Source: Ignavibacteriales bacterium
Lineage (GTDB): Bacteria > Bacteroidota > Ignavibacteria > UBA10030
DNA length: 64,000 bases
Assembly: GCA_026390595.1 (NCBI GenBank)
Contig: JAPLFQ010000030.1
Location: forward strand, 160,919 to 224,918
Direction: 5' to 3'
Positions 26,846 through 36,428 of this stretch are shown here, piece by piece. The position numbers and the translations under genes are program-made. The notes under the pieces were generated by a model. The model was not told the DNA's origin, ran no database searches, and saw nothing but the letters and a program-made list of their open reading frames with translations. Positions within the stretch are counted from its first letter, which is position 1. The number at the start of each line of letters is the position of its first letter.

Positions 26846-27661
26846 TCATTTCAAAGGTGATTGGTTCGCCATCCGCCTGTTTCGCATAAGCCAGTAGGAC
26901 TGGTAGATTTTGACCAACCCGAGGCACTTCAACTCACGTGCAATCAAATTCTTGATCACGGCAAACCAATGACGATAAGCGACATTGATAGGCGAACTGT
27001 ATCGCGATCTAACAACTCTCACCTCCCTCAACCCCTTGTACCAGTTCTTGTATGATATGCCATCCAGGCTCATGTTTGCCAGTACTTTGTCCACTGCCAA
27101 AAACTTGGCTCCGGCATGTTTAAACCTGAGCAAAAGTTCATAGTCCATCGCGTAGTGATAGGTTTCATCATACTCGCCATACTTCATGTACGCTGTCTTT
27201 CTCACAAAAACTGCCGGGTGATATACTGAGGTCTCCTGCTCCAGTCTGTCCGGTACCGGGAGGCCTACGATCGTCCGGGAACCTGCTTCCCAGAACTGAA
27301 TGGCGCCACAGAGAATCTCGATCTCCGGATTCGCATCGAATGCGTCCTCGACAGCGACGAGGGCTCCCGATTCGTACCAATCACCTGCATTGAGGAGACC
27401 AACAATCTCCCCTTTCGCCATTCGAATTCCCTTATTGAATGCATGGCTTATTCCTTCATCCGGTTCACTGAGCCAGACTGAAATCTGCTGTCCATGCTCT
27501 CTCACGACATCCAGCGTTCCATCCGTCGAGCCTCCGTCGACAACAATGTACTCCACTTGATCCCGCTTACTGGATGCAAGACACTCAATCGACCTGCCAA
27601 TCCTGTCCACCGAGTTCAACACTGCGGTCACAATACTGATAGACGGTGCCGGTTCCTTCAT
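26846..27661 (-). CDS. Glycosyltransferase family 2 (WcaA-like)
   Basis: A 271-residue protein. GT2 motifs are SISIVTAVLNSVDRIGRSI, YIVVDGGSTDGTLDVV, and the donor-binding region SEPDEGISHAFNKGIRMAKG followed by GLLNAGDWY, where the usual NSDD is NAGD. No membrane helix is evident, so it is probably a cytoplasmic enzyme building the repeat unit on a lipid carrier. The ATG at 27661 gives a normal GT2 start. A longer frame to 27763 would overlap the upstream gene and adds basic, non-GT residues. Confidence 0.9.
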   Translation of the reverse strand: MKEPAPSISIVTAVLNSVDRIGRSIECLASSKRDQVEYIVVDGGSTDGTLDVVREHGQQISVWLSEPDEGISHAFNKGIRMAKGEIVGLLNAGDWYESGALVAVEDAFDANPEIEILCGAIQFWEAGSRTIVGLPVPDRLEQETSVYHPAVFVRKTAYMKYGEYDETYHYAMDYELLLRFKHAGAKFLAVDKVLANMSLDGISYKNWYKGLREVRVVRSRYSSPINVAYRHWFAVIKNLIARELKCLGLVKIYQSYWLMRNRRMANQSPLK

Positions 27662-27737
27662 TGTTGGACCATTCTCCAAGAAGTTGCCTGCCGACAAATC
27701 ATTGCCCCTCTGGCGAGCTCGGTTGCTCTTCAACCGA

Positions 27738-30700
27738 TCATTGCGGCGATAGTGAGGCCTCAAAAACCCTGAAATCCAACCGACGAGGATCCTGGGGGAT
27801 CTTCCGTCCGGATTCTTCCACTTGGATGACTACAAGGCTCTGGTTTCCAGTGACTCGTTTGAGCTCCACCTTCTTCGTAATTCGCCCTGTCAAGGAGAAC
27901 TTGTCGATGATCTTTCCATCCTGAATCACATCCACCAAGGTCTCCTTCCCTTTCAGGGACGGACCTTGCTCAAGGTCTATGTTCAGAAATCGCATGGATG
28001 GAGAGGGATTCACGACAACAAACTGTGCGCTCCTGCCGACCCACCGAAATGGTCTGTCATTCTGAGTCTCCACATCATACCATCCGACACCCAACCACAA
28101 CTTCTCTTTGCTCTTTTCCTCGACGATGTCGTAGTAGTTGTCCAACGCCGCCAACTTGCTCTGCAGGACATCAAAATGAAGTCGGACCCTCGGATTGAGG
28201 GCAGCTAGCATCTCTTCGGAGTAGTGATCAATCGAATCGGTGAGCTCGACTGCGAGGACACCATAATTGAGCAGCCGTTCATCCGACGGCAGCAGCGAAT
28301 GGCCGATCAGATTCTCACCTTCGAAATTGAGCACAGATGCTTTTCTCGAGATGAGCGTTGAATCATCCAGTCGCACATCGATGCAGGCTGACGCACCGGA
28401 AACGGGCCATCGTTTCAAGATACGCTCATCGGATGCGCGCAAAAGGAGATCAAAACTGGTGAAGTCAATACCAGGTCCCGGAGCCACCAGAAGTCTAAGA
28501 TAGTGTGCGCGATCAGACAAATTCAGCAATGAGACACAGAAGTCAAACGCCCCGCCTGCGGTCAAATACCAGTATCTGATGGACTGGAGTGCCCTCGTGT
28601 CCATTTGAATCCGTCCTTCCAACGGGACCTTGACCAAACGCAACCCCACAGTGACTCTCCTCGATGTATTCTCCCAGTCAGGATTCAGCCAGATCGTCTC
28701 TTCATTCGTATGCATAAAGGATCTGAAGCGGAAGCTCTCAAGGCCAGAGTGTATTGAAAGCCGAAGGAATAACGTGGTCCGGTGCGCTTCAACGACCGAA
28801 ACTCCTTTGTCAAGCAGGAATTGGCGTACGGAAGCGGTGATGAGTTCATTCGGCGGCATGTCGATATAAACGGCGTTTCCCCTCTCCCTGATCGCACGAA
28901 GCATGGTCGCAAGGGTGGTCTCCTCGATATTGGGACTCACGACAGGTGAAAATCTCGGTGGGCCTTGCGGCCTTTCCACGACCGCGAACATCCTGTTTTC
29001 ATAAACCACTTTTTCATTTCCCGTCGCCTTCAAGTACGTCTGCGTCCTGACCTGCCAATCCGGAGAAAACCGCGTGAATTTCTGGCGCAGGAACCAGATC
29101 GCTTTCATGGGATCATCCTGCAGAACAAGTCCTTGGTTCTTGATTTCACGCGAGATCAAAGCATAAATGTGTGGCATGCGCATGTCAACGTACGTCTGAT
29201 TCCCATTCCCGGATTTCTTGACGAAGTCTACGGCTTCGCGGACAAACTGCCCAAACGTGACGGACAAATCGGTAATCTCATTCCCCACCCAGGTAATTCT
29301 CCAGGGCCAGAAGTGGTCAGTCCCATAATTACTTGTGAGAATGATGTCGTCCGACGAAGGCCGCTTGATCATGCGCAGCATTCCATTTGTATAGATAACG
29401 CTATCTCGTCCAAGGGTGGAATAAGCCACCGACTTTTCTTTTTCGAGTTGGACGAGCTCAGGAGCCGTCGTGCGCGGCTGGGTGGAAAACCACTGGCGCT
29501 GAAGTATGTAACCAACCACCAAAGCATCTGTCGGATCCGGAATATCAATTGCATCGGTCCGAAGCCGGTCATCTTTGAATTGGGATCTAAAATCGGCGAT
29601 TTTCGCCCTCTGATGATAGGGCCTTTCAATGAGCTGGACGGCCCTAGAAACGTCCCAGAGCAGATTGACGCTGATGACAAGGATCGGGATCGCAAGCCAC
29701 AAGACTTTCCGCCATCCTGCCGCCGAGGAGACCCGGTCAATGAGCCAAACCCCGAGGGCAATCACCACGACGAAAAAATTTGTATAGAGAAACTTATAAG
29801 TGTAGTAAGGCGAGCCCCAGAAGTTCGCCATCATGAGATAGAACGCTGGGATCAGGAACACATAGAGAAAAAAATATTGGAACTCCGTCTTGGATTTGAG
29901 CGACCAGGCAGCGACGAAGGTGAGTCCAGACAAGATCAAGGCAATGGCGAGGGCCGTTTCTCCAAGACGTGGATTCTGCACGAAGAAAGGAAGAAAGGAA
30001 GCTGTGCCCACAAGATTGGATGGGCAGAGACCCCAGAGGATTGTCCAGATTTCCTTTTCGAATGCGATCCTCCAGGTTACTCGTGTTCTCAGCACGAGCG
30101 CTTGATAGAGTTTGTGTTCCTGGAGGTAGAGTCGCGCCCAATCAACCAAGCCAATTGAGACTACCACGACGAGTGTTGCAAGAATGATGAGCCTCCAGAG
30201 GTGTCTCGGTTGAATCCGAAAACCCGTTTGGGTTGAAGTTTCAATCCCGATGATCGCAGCAATCCGTCGCCACAAATCCAGAGGCTTGAATAGCCGCTCG
30301 TGCAAGAGCCAGGCGATGAGCGGGAGGAGAAGAAAGGTGAATGGACCGGGATATGTGATCGAGAGAAATCCGAAGAGAAGGGCCGCCATCATCAGCCACA
30401 CTGCGGACAATTTTCTCTGGCCCCAAGCCAGCACCAGTCCCAAGAGGACCGGAGCGACTGAGCCGTACATCATTGAACCAACATGTCCAGCAAGATACGT
30501 GGTGAAGTAGAAATTGGCCGCGACGGACAAAAATGCCAGCAGAGAAGAAGCCCGGGGAAGGACGCCGAGAACATATCGGACCAACCAATAGACGGATGTT
30601 GCAGTGAGAAGGAGGTTCAGGATCGATTGAAGTGCGAATCCATCCATGCCATTGACACCGAGCACGAGACGCCAAAACGCCTGACTGGTATACTGTAGCC

Positions 30701-31202
30701 TGATGTCTCCCTTGTAGTCATTCTGCAACTGCTCAAGAGGCCGGTTTTGAATAAAGGCCTCTCCTCCCTCGATTGCATCGAAGAAGTCCTCATTGCCCGA
30801 ATGGTAGTAATGCGTTTCGCCAAGGTAAATGTAGAGCCAGGATGAGAGGACCACAATCCCTGCAAGCGCCAGGAGAAGCGTCCGGTCTGATTTCGATGGG
30901 ACCAGTGACCGCGAAGAATCGCGCAAGCGACTAGGAGCAAAAACCCAAATGACGAGACAAACAATACCTAGTGACGCTGCGATGAGGCTAACGCCTATCG
31001 CAGCCCGTTGCGAGTTAAGGAGCCAGCCGTACAAGTAGGAAAAGGCAATCTGCGATGCGGCGTAACCGACAACAGGGACAAGAAGGGCAACCTCCAAGTG
31101 TTGTTTTTCCCCTTTGTGGAGCACACGCAATAAGGCGACAAGGCCAAAGCCGCAAACAAAGACAATTACTAAAGCTATCAACACATGTGGAATGACAAGC
31201 AT
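27738..31202 (-). CDS. Large polytopic membrane protein with a 600-residue extracytoplasmic domain, unknown function
   Basis: A 1154-residue protein. About 12-13 membrane helices fill the first 540 residues and the remaining 600 residues are soluble. After the third or fourth helix lies an acidic segment HSGNEDFFDAIEGGEAF (about 134-150). This is the kind of loop that carries catalytic acidic residues in GT-C glycosyltransferases, so I suspect a GT-C-like fold. The soluble half contains Y/R/W-rich strands and no motif I recognise. Because the gene sits in a glycan locus, roles in glycan polymerisation or transfer are plausible but unproven. The start is the ATG at 31202; no clear ribosome-binding site is visible. 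Confidence 0.7.
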   Translation of the reverse strand: MLVIPHVLIALVIVFVCGFGLVALLRVLHKGEKQHLEVALLVPVVGYAASQIAFSYLYGWLLNSQRAAIGVSLIAASLGIVCLVIWVFAPSRLRDSSRSLVPSKSDRTLLLALAGIVVLSSWLYIYLGETHYYHSGNEDFFDAIEGGEAFIQNRPLEQLQNDYKGDIRLQYTSQAFWRLVLGVNGMDGFALQSILNLLLTATSVYWLVRYVLGVLPRASSLLAFLSVAANFYFTTYLAGHVGSMMYGSVAPVLLGLVLAWGQRKLSAVWLMMAALLFGFLSITYPGPFTFLLLPLIAWLLHERLFKPLDLWRRIAAIIGIETSTQTGFRIQPRHLWRLIILATLVVVVSIGLVDWARLYLQEHKLYQALVLRTRVTWRIAFEKEIWTILWGLCPSNLVGTASFLPFFVQNPRLGETALAIALILSGLTFVAAWSLKSKTEFQYFFLYVFLIPAFYLMMANFWGSPYYTYKFLYTNFFVVVIALGVWLIDRVSSAAGWRKVLWLAIPILVISVNLLWDVSRAVQLIERPYHQRAKIADFRSQFKDDRLRTDAIDIPDPTDALVVGYILQRQWFSTQPRTTAPELVQLEKEKSVAYSTLGRDSVIYTNGMLRMIKRPSSDDIILTSNYGTDHFWPWRITWVGNEITDLSVTFGQFVREAVDFVKKSGNGNQTYVDMRMPHIYALISREIKNQGLVLQDDPMKAIWFLRQKFTRFSPDWQVRTQTYLKATGNEKVVYENRMFAVVERPQGPPRFSPVVSPNIEETTLATMLRAIRERGNAVYIDMPPNELITASVRQFLLDKGVSVVEAHRTTLFLRLSIHSGLESFRFRSFMHTNEETIWLNPDWENTSRRVTVGLRLVKVPLEGRIQMDTRALQSIRYWYLTAGGAFDFCVSLLNLSDRAHYLRLLVAPGPGIDFTSFDLLLRASDERILKRWPVSGASACIDVRLDDSTLISRKASVLNFEGENLIGHSLLPSDERLLNYGVLAVELTDSIDHYSEEMLAALNPRVRLHFDVLQSKLAALDNYYDIVEEKSKEKLWLGVGWYDVETQNDRPFRWVGRSAQFVVVNPSPSMRFLNIDLEQGPSLKGKETLVDVIQDGKIIDKFSLTGRITKKVELKRVTGNQSLVVIQVEESGRKIPQDPRRLDFRVFEASLSPQ

Positions 31203-31462
31203 CAACGATCCAAGTTAGTGTGTCAAAAAGAAACCCGATTGAATTGCTTCCAACCGTGAATGTTCCAACTCGCGAGATGGGAGCTACCGGGCAATTCTGG
31301 GAAACCAAAATCCCGCGCTATGAAAGTAGTGAAAAATCGGGAGCTATTACAGGAAAAAAACGACTCGAGCAGAGGTGAAAACAGAACCGTGTTTGCATTG
31401 CCCTGTGGCGAATCGCGCAGACCTCCCTCGGTGACATCAGGCTCCTCACATCTCAATTTCGT

Positions 31463-31774
31463 CTATTTGGAAGGCTCTGAGCAACCAGAGACTTTGGCAG
31501 CTGTCGGGCAATTCACATCTGAAGCGAGGGACCTCAGGTGTTTTGGCTTGCAGCCATGTACCGTCGGCAACCGTCCAGACCAGCCTTTCACGTTCAATCT
31601 AAGCACGCCGGCTGGGGGCATGCTTCGCACGAGTTCGAAGTCCTCCTTCGTCAAGATCCTGAAACCAACTGTGCAAGACGCATACATAGTGACACCGAGC
31701 GCGACTGGGGTGGCAACAGCACCAAGGTTACCAAAGGCCTCGAGGAACGGCCTTGCAACCTACAGCAAGAACAT
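31463..31774 (-). pseudogene. Remnant of a second Wzx-type flippase (C-terminus only)
   Basis: Minus-strand reading: MFLL, a stop, then VARPFLEAFGNLGAV, followed by a hydrophobic stretch with TMYASC, then VGFRILTKEDFELVRSMPP. This aligns without gaps to the last 50 residues of the intact flippase just downstream (TKPLLSSFGDLGFL, ATYCAC, GVIKTEEINLVKSLIRP). The remnant continues about 45 codons past the homologous end to a stop at 31463. No upstream part is recognisable. The rest of 31203-31867 shows nothing else, and a plus-strand frame over it is its shadow. Confidence 0.65.
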
Positions 31775-31867
31775 GTGTGGATTTGATTTAGTTGGTTAAT
31801 GGTACCACCCAGGCACGGTTGATCGGAAAGACATACGCAGGACGTGCCAAACAACCGTCACATGAAG

Positions 31868-33337
31868 TCAACCAGGGCGAATCAGGCTCTTGACTAAATT
31901 GATTTCCTCCGTCTTGATTACTCCCATCAAGAGTATGCAGGCGCAGTATGTAGCAGAGCCCACTGCGATTGAGAGGAGCAAGAATCCTAGGTCACCGAAA
32001 GACGATAGAAGCGGTTTTGTCAGAATCATCGAGAGCAGCATGATGCACGATGAAGCCAAGAGTTTCCATAGAAAATCCCACTTCAATTGTATGTCATAGA
32101 ATTTTCTTGACCGTATAATGTAGTAGATCATCTGCGCCAGAAATGTGATCATGGTACTGAATGCTGCCCCGAGGATTCCAATCTGAGGCACGAGTGCGAT
32201 GTTGCCGGCCAAATTGACAATAGCCGCGACAATGTAGCCGACGGTTGTGTATTTCGTACGCTTCGAAAGCGCAAAAATCTGCACATAGTACCATCCGATG
32301 TAGTAGAATATGTAACCGCTGCATATGAATGGCCCTATCCAAGGGGAAATGAAAAAGTTCTCCCCCGTCAACAGTCTGAGAATTTCGTTAGAGAGGAAGG
32401 CATACCCAAATACGGTCGGGATGCCAAGGATGAGCGGAAATTTGTTGGAATACCGCAGTACTTTTCTCAAGGTGAGGTGGTCGTCCGCCTGCCATAATTG
32501 CACGAGCTTTGGGGACAAGAATACATAAAAAGGAGTATAGTAAAGCATAATAACCATCGCGACCGTGTAGCAGGCTGAATATTTGGCCACTTCGGTGATT
32601 GGAAGAAAATATCCGATCACATAGCGATCCGAGACGTTGATGAACCAGTCCAATATAGAGAGAGGAAAAAGTGGCAAACTATAGGACAGAAACATTCTAA
32701 GAAGTTTCGGATTTGGTAACTTCCACCCTATTTCCTTCTGGATGAGGAATTGTCCTACCAAAAATATGGATGAGTGCATCAGGGCAAGAACAAGAATAGT
32801 CTGAAACAATCCATATCCCTGGCCGAGCATGACGAGAAAAATGAGTATCGTGCAACCAGCCTGGAACAACTGAAACAGTGGGTACGCAAATTCACGTTGA
32901 AAAGTCCTGAAGAAGTTTGTCGTGAATTGACTCAGGCAACTGAAGAACAGAACCAGGGATGAAGCCTGCACCAAAGCGAGTACCTTTCCTTCTGCGCGTA
33001 TGAAATTGGAGCTAATGAAGCCCGACATGACCAAATAGAGCGTTGAAACCAAAGCTCCCATAGCGATGATGAAAAAGAGAACGGTGTAATAGTTTGCCGC
33101 GATTTCACTCTTGGCAGTCTTGTCCGCCGAAAACCTGACGAACGCGTCCGGAAGCGCCAAAAGGCAAAACGGCACGAGCAGATCGACTGCCGCTGAGATC
33201 TGAGACCAGATACCATACGCCTCCAGTCCAAGGTTCCTTGCGAGAACTGGGACCAAGAGAAACTTCAGCAAGTAGAAAGCCAAAGTTGCATAGGAATAGA
33301 TCAAGACTTTTGAACCATAGTGCCTGGTCTCAGTCAC
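31868..33337 (-). CDS. Wzx-type polysaccharide flippase (MOP/MATE superfamily)
   Basis: A 489-residue protein with about 12-14 membrane helices in the layout of the polysaccharide biosynthesis (Polysacc_synt) family: an N-terminal IYSYATLAFYLLKFLLVPVLARNLG and an internal SYSLPLFPLSILDWFINVSDRYVIG, a hallmark loop. It would flip lipid-linked repeat units across the inner membrane for a Wzy-type pathway. The GTG start is supported by AGGAGG ten bases upstream. A separate ABC-type exporter occurs at the far end of the locus. No Wzy polymerase is certain; the large membrane protein at 27738 is a possibility. Confidence 0.92.
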   Translation of the reverse strand: MTETRHYGSKVLIYSYATLAFYLLKFLLVPVLARNLGLEAYGIWSQISAAVDLLVPFCLLALPDAFVRFSADKTAKSEIAANYYTVLFFIIAMGALVSTLYLVMSGFISSNFIRAEGKVLALVQASSLVLFFSCLSQFTTNFFRTFQREFAYPLFQLFQAGCTILIFLVMLGQGYGLFQTILVLALMHSSIFLVGQFLIQKEIGWKLPNPKLLRMFLSYSLPLFPLSILDWFINVSDRYVIGYFLPITEVAKYSACYTVAMVIMLYYTPFYVFLSPKLVQLWQADDHLTLRKVLRYSNKFPLILGIPTVFGYAFLSNEILRLLTGENFFISPWIGPFICSGYIFYYIGWYYVQIFALSKRTKYTTVGYIVAAIVNLAGNIALVPQIGILGAAFSTMITFLAQMIYYIIRSRKFYDIQLKWDFLWKLLASSCIMLLSMILTKPLLSSFGDLGFLLLSIAVGSATYCACILLMGVIKTEEINLVKSLIRPG

Positions 33338-33519
33338 TTTTGGAATTCCTCCTGTGGTGTTTACAAGCGTCTCATCACAAACAGTCTTGCGTCAGGGGAT
33401 CTCAAGAGTCTGAGTGCACAAGTCGAGCACTTTGGAAGAGAAGGTAACTCTGACTATCCGCCGAAAGCCGGGATACAGTTTATGCCGATCAGTGTTCATC
33501 GCCTCTGTCAAGTTCCATT

Positions 33520-34398
33520 TCACACTTGTACTGGTAAGATTGGTTTTTGCACCTTGAAAATCATCGTGCGCGAAAATCTGGATAGGACCGGGATGTTAAA
33601 GGGCACGGTGAGCAGAAAGGGCACTTCAAAGCCCGCGAACTCATGTTGAACATAGTTGAAACCACTCCGGCGCAAGAGACGATAGAAAGAAAAAATGTCC
33701 CAAGCGTATATGTGATCCAGATGAGTACCAGTGTCCTCGTCCTCACTGTCTATGCTCTTGAACAGTTTCGATAGATTCGGATAGAGCTGCTTGAGTATGT
33801 AGTAGGTGTTGAGGGCATTTGGAGTGGATACTATGAGATAACCCCCGGGTCGTAAAACCCTCATAAATTCGTCCAGAAAACCTGTGGGATTCTTGACATG
33901 CTCAATAGTTTCCAGAAATAATGCATAGTCGAAGCAACCATCCTCAAAATCGGATTTCAAGAAGTCCATCTGACGAAATCGCAATTGATCAGCATCAATC
34001 TTCAATTCGGCCTTGAGGTCGTTCGCAATATCTATCTGGTTTTGAAAGAGGTCCACTCCCGTGACGTCAAATCCTCTTTCGTGCAGGAAGAAAGACCAAG
34101 GCCCGTAGTTGCATCCTACGTCCAGCACTTTGTCTCCCTCGGCAGGATCTATCATCCTCAACGTCTTGTGTGGCCGACCTCCTTTGGCACTTAGAATTGC
34201 TTTCGATTTCTCAATCTCTCGAATGAAGTGCTCGATTGTCCTTTGCTCCCCCTCGTATTCAAATGTTTTCATAGTGGGCATCCAGTTGCTTTGAGATTCA
34301 AGTCGCACAATGCGGCCTCCAATGTATACCAACCGGTATTGTCCGGAGTGATCAGGTAGAAAGTCGTTTTCTTCAAGCAGTTGCCTTGGCGTGATCAA
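33520..34398 (-). CDS. Class I SAM-dependent methyltransferase (UbiE/Methyltransf_11-like)
   Basis: Up to 292 residues. Motif I is KVLDVGCNYGPW, preceded by GGRPHKTLRMIDPAEGD. Motif II region FDYALFLETIEHV and post-motif RPGGYLIVSTPN complete the Rossmann methyltransferase. The frame opens at a TTG (34398); the first ATG choices are 34281 or 34272. The 40 residues between look protein-like (ENDFLPDHSGQYRLVYIGG), but no good ribosome-binding site decides. The substrate is unknown; the context suggests sugar O- or N-methylation or 3-C-methylation of the surface glycan. Confidence 0.85.
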   Translation of the reverse strand: MITPRQLLEENDFLPDHSGQYRLVYIGGRIVRLESQSNWMPTMKTFEYEGEQRTIEHFIREIEKSKAILSAKGGRPHKTLRMIDPAEGDKVLDVGCNYGPWSFFLHERGFDVTGVDLFQNQIDIANDLKAELKIDADQLRFRQMDFLKSDFEDGCFDYALFLETIEHVKNPTGFLDEFMRVLRPGGYLIVSTPNALNTYYILKQLYPNLSKLFKSIDSEDEDTGTHLDHIYAWDIFSFYRLLRRSGFNYVQHEFAGFEVPFLLTVPFNIPVLSRFSRTMIFKVQKPILPVQV

Positions 34399-34622
34399 AG
34401 ATCCTTCGTGCCTCAGAGCAAGCCATGAAGAGCCCCGGGGGCGCGCTTAAGTTCAATGTGCATTCCTCAAGGGACTTCCAACGAGCCGTCAGAAGCTACT
34501 TGAGAGGGACAAACTCCGGTCGAGAACTTGCACAAGAGATTCCCGCCAGAAAAATGTCGTGAACGAAACGACAGCCTGAATCAAAAGACCGTCTCTTTCA
34601 CGTAAACAAGGTAAGTCGAGTG

Positions 34623-35189
34623 CTATCTAACTCCAGTGACTATCGCCCACATGCCGAACGCCTCCTCCGCAACCAATCGGAGAAATCTCTCCCCCCTGTT
34701 AACTTCATGGCAAACGCGGGGAACCAGGAGATCACAGTCCTTGAATCCTGCCGCCGCCACGATACTGCGAAGTTCCCACTGTGTCCAGCAAGGGCGTTGC
34801 TCGGCCTCACTAGCCTCAAGTCGCTTCTGTGTTCTTCGATTGTAGTCGAACAAAAGGACTCTCCCGCCCACTTTCAGAAGACGGTAAAACTCTTCAAGTG
34901 CCCCATCCCTCTCAGGAAACTGATAGAAAGCCCCTACCGCGAAGATTAGATCGAAGCTCTGATCGGGTTCTGGGATGGAGGACGCGAACGCCACGATATC
35001 GACGTCCCTCGCGAAACCGTCTGGGAACGGATCATTGGTGTAATCCAACCCCACATAGGCTGCCTTGGTAGAGTGACGATATTGAGCTGTGCCGCATCCG
35101 ACATCCAAAATGCGCTGACCTGGCAGGGCAAAGAGGTTGAGATAGTATTCGACAAAAGGTATGACCTTCTTTTTCTGGGTAGCATCCAT
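34623..35189 (-). CDS. Small class I SAM-dependent methyltransferase
   Basis: About 188 residues from the ATG at 35189; a GTG twelve codons earlier is possible but sits directly on its potential ribosome-binding site. SAM motif I RILDVGCGTAQYR is at about 26-38. FDLIFAVGAFYQFPE and LKVGGRVLLFDYNRR follow in the order of Methyltransf_11 enzymes. The C-terminal part (RGERFLRLVAEEAFGMW) is helical. Preceding and following genes are close, which suggests the same operon. The acceptor is unknown. Confidence 0.82.
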   Translation of the reverse strand: MDATQKKKVIPFVEYYLNLFALPGQRILDVGCGTAQYRHSTKAAYVGLDYTNDPFPDGFARDVDIVAFASSIPEPDQSFDLIFAVGAFYQFPERDGALEEFYRLLKVGGRVLLFDYNRRTQKRLEASEAEQRPCWTQWELRSIVAAAGFKDCDLLVPRVCHEVNRGERFLRLVAEEAFGMWAIVTGVR

Positions 35190-35274
35190 AACGCAAACCG
35201 TCCCTTTATGTACCGACTGAGACACCCTTCGTCGTTCATATAGACAGACTCGTCTATATCAAACAGAAAGAGAT

Positions 35275-36375
35275 TTACCTATCCCGCATCTTTTGATATA
35301 AGTTCTCCAGCGCATGAACCGTACGAGCCTGGAGCCTGCGCAGCGGTTTTTCATAGATCAGATACTCTTTGTACACCCCTCCCCATTTTTCTTTGAACCT
35401 CCTGATCCCAGCCTCCTTGGAGTTCGACGGATGCGGTTTAACTCCAGCGAGATTGAACGTGTGGCAGCCAAGCTTCTTGGCTTCCAACATCATTTCCCAA
35501 TGGATCAGATCCTGGGCGGGCAATTTCTCCTCAAAGGCCCTCCTGCTCATGGAGGAGGCGATTTCAGTTGCTGTATCATTGAAGACATACATCCCCAGCG
35601 TTGCCACTACTTCGCCATCCGGGGTCTGCGCAACATAATAGTGATGGAGGTTTTCCTTGTTTTCCTCCCACTGCATTCTCTCTGTTATCCAGGGGTTTGG
35701 GGTGCGTCCAAATGATCTCTCCATGGCAACGTACGGTATGTAGTACATTTCTTTGAATTGCTCCAACGATGCGATCTTCGTTATCACGAGTCCTGCCTTG
35801 CGAGCCTTGGCAATGCTTTGCCTTGCTGCATGTTTCAAGTTATGCCATATCTTGTCCTTGTCATCTTGCAGGTCCACAAGATATGTCGCAGTTTGCCGCG
35901 AAGTGTACCCGTGCTCCCTAAAGAGCCTCGCGACATCGTCATCGGCTGACCAAACACTTGTCGGCGGGAAACCAAGCGCAATGATCTTTGACAGATGCCT
36001 GTCCGAGAGAAACGTGTCGGCCCACGCGAGGATGGCTTCCAGAGATTCGAGAACCTCAGGTTTGCTGTCAGTATGGAACACCGGGCCATCCATCCACTGC
36101 AACCAACCTCTGTAGCTCCCGGAAAGAATCTCGTAGACTCCTCGCTTGATCCTTTGCTGATGTCGGTCCCAAGCGATCTTGTGAAAAGCCAGCAGAGATG
36201 CAATGAGTCTGTTTCCATCATTGACCTCGACGAAGATTGGCGTTGCGTGATCGACTTTCTGAATTATCCGGGCCCAGCATCTGGATTGACAGTATCCAGC
36301 CTCGCGTCCAGCAGAATTCAGATTCTTCTCCCAGTCAACGACCTCATCGATCGTAGATACTTTGATAGATACCAT
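35275..36375 (-). CDS. FemAB/GNAT-fold aminoacyl- or acyltransferase-like protein
   Basis: A 366-residue protein. The C-terminal half shows the FemAB pattern: HTFNLAGVKPHPSNSKEAGI then RRFKEKWGGVYKEYLIYEKPL. Upstream, LEQFKEMYYIPYVAMERSFG resembles the acceptor half. FemAB proteins use two tandem GNAT folds to move amino acids from tRNA, but homologues inside glycan loci are thought to modify exopolysaccharide. The substrate cannot be deduced. A second, diverged FemAB-like gene lies at 53259. The start ATG at 36375 gives a normal family length. Confidence 0.8.
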   Translation of the reverse strand: MVSIKVSTIDEVVDWEKNLNSAGREAGYCQSRCWARIIQKVDHATPIFVEVNDGNRLIASLLAFHKIAWDRHQQRIKRGVYEILSGSYRGWLQWMDGPVFHTDSKPEVLESLEAILAWADTFLSDRHLSKIIALGFPPTSVWSADDDVARLFREHGYTSRQTATYLVDLQDDKDKIWHNLKHAARQSIAKARKAGLVITKIASLEQFKEMYYIPYVAMERSFGRTPNPWITERMQWEENKENLHHYYVAQTPDGEVVATLGMYVFNDTATEIASSMSRRAFEEKLPAQDLIHWEMMLEAKKLGCHTFNLAGVKPHPSNSKEAGIRRFKEKWGGVYKEYLIYEKPLRRLQARTVHALENLYQKMRDR

Positions 36376-36428
36376 TTCGGTCAGTCAATGTGAACCAACA
36401 ACATCCTGCAAACGACTCTGGGTGAATA

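Noticed and set aside
28965..30158. Long plus-strand open frame opposite the 1154-residue membrane protein
   Set aside because: It is a shadow of the minus-strand gene: no ribosome-binding site, no recognisable domain and repetitive basic/acidic composition.
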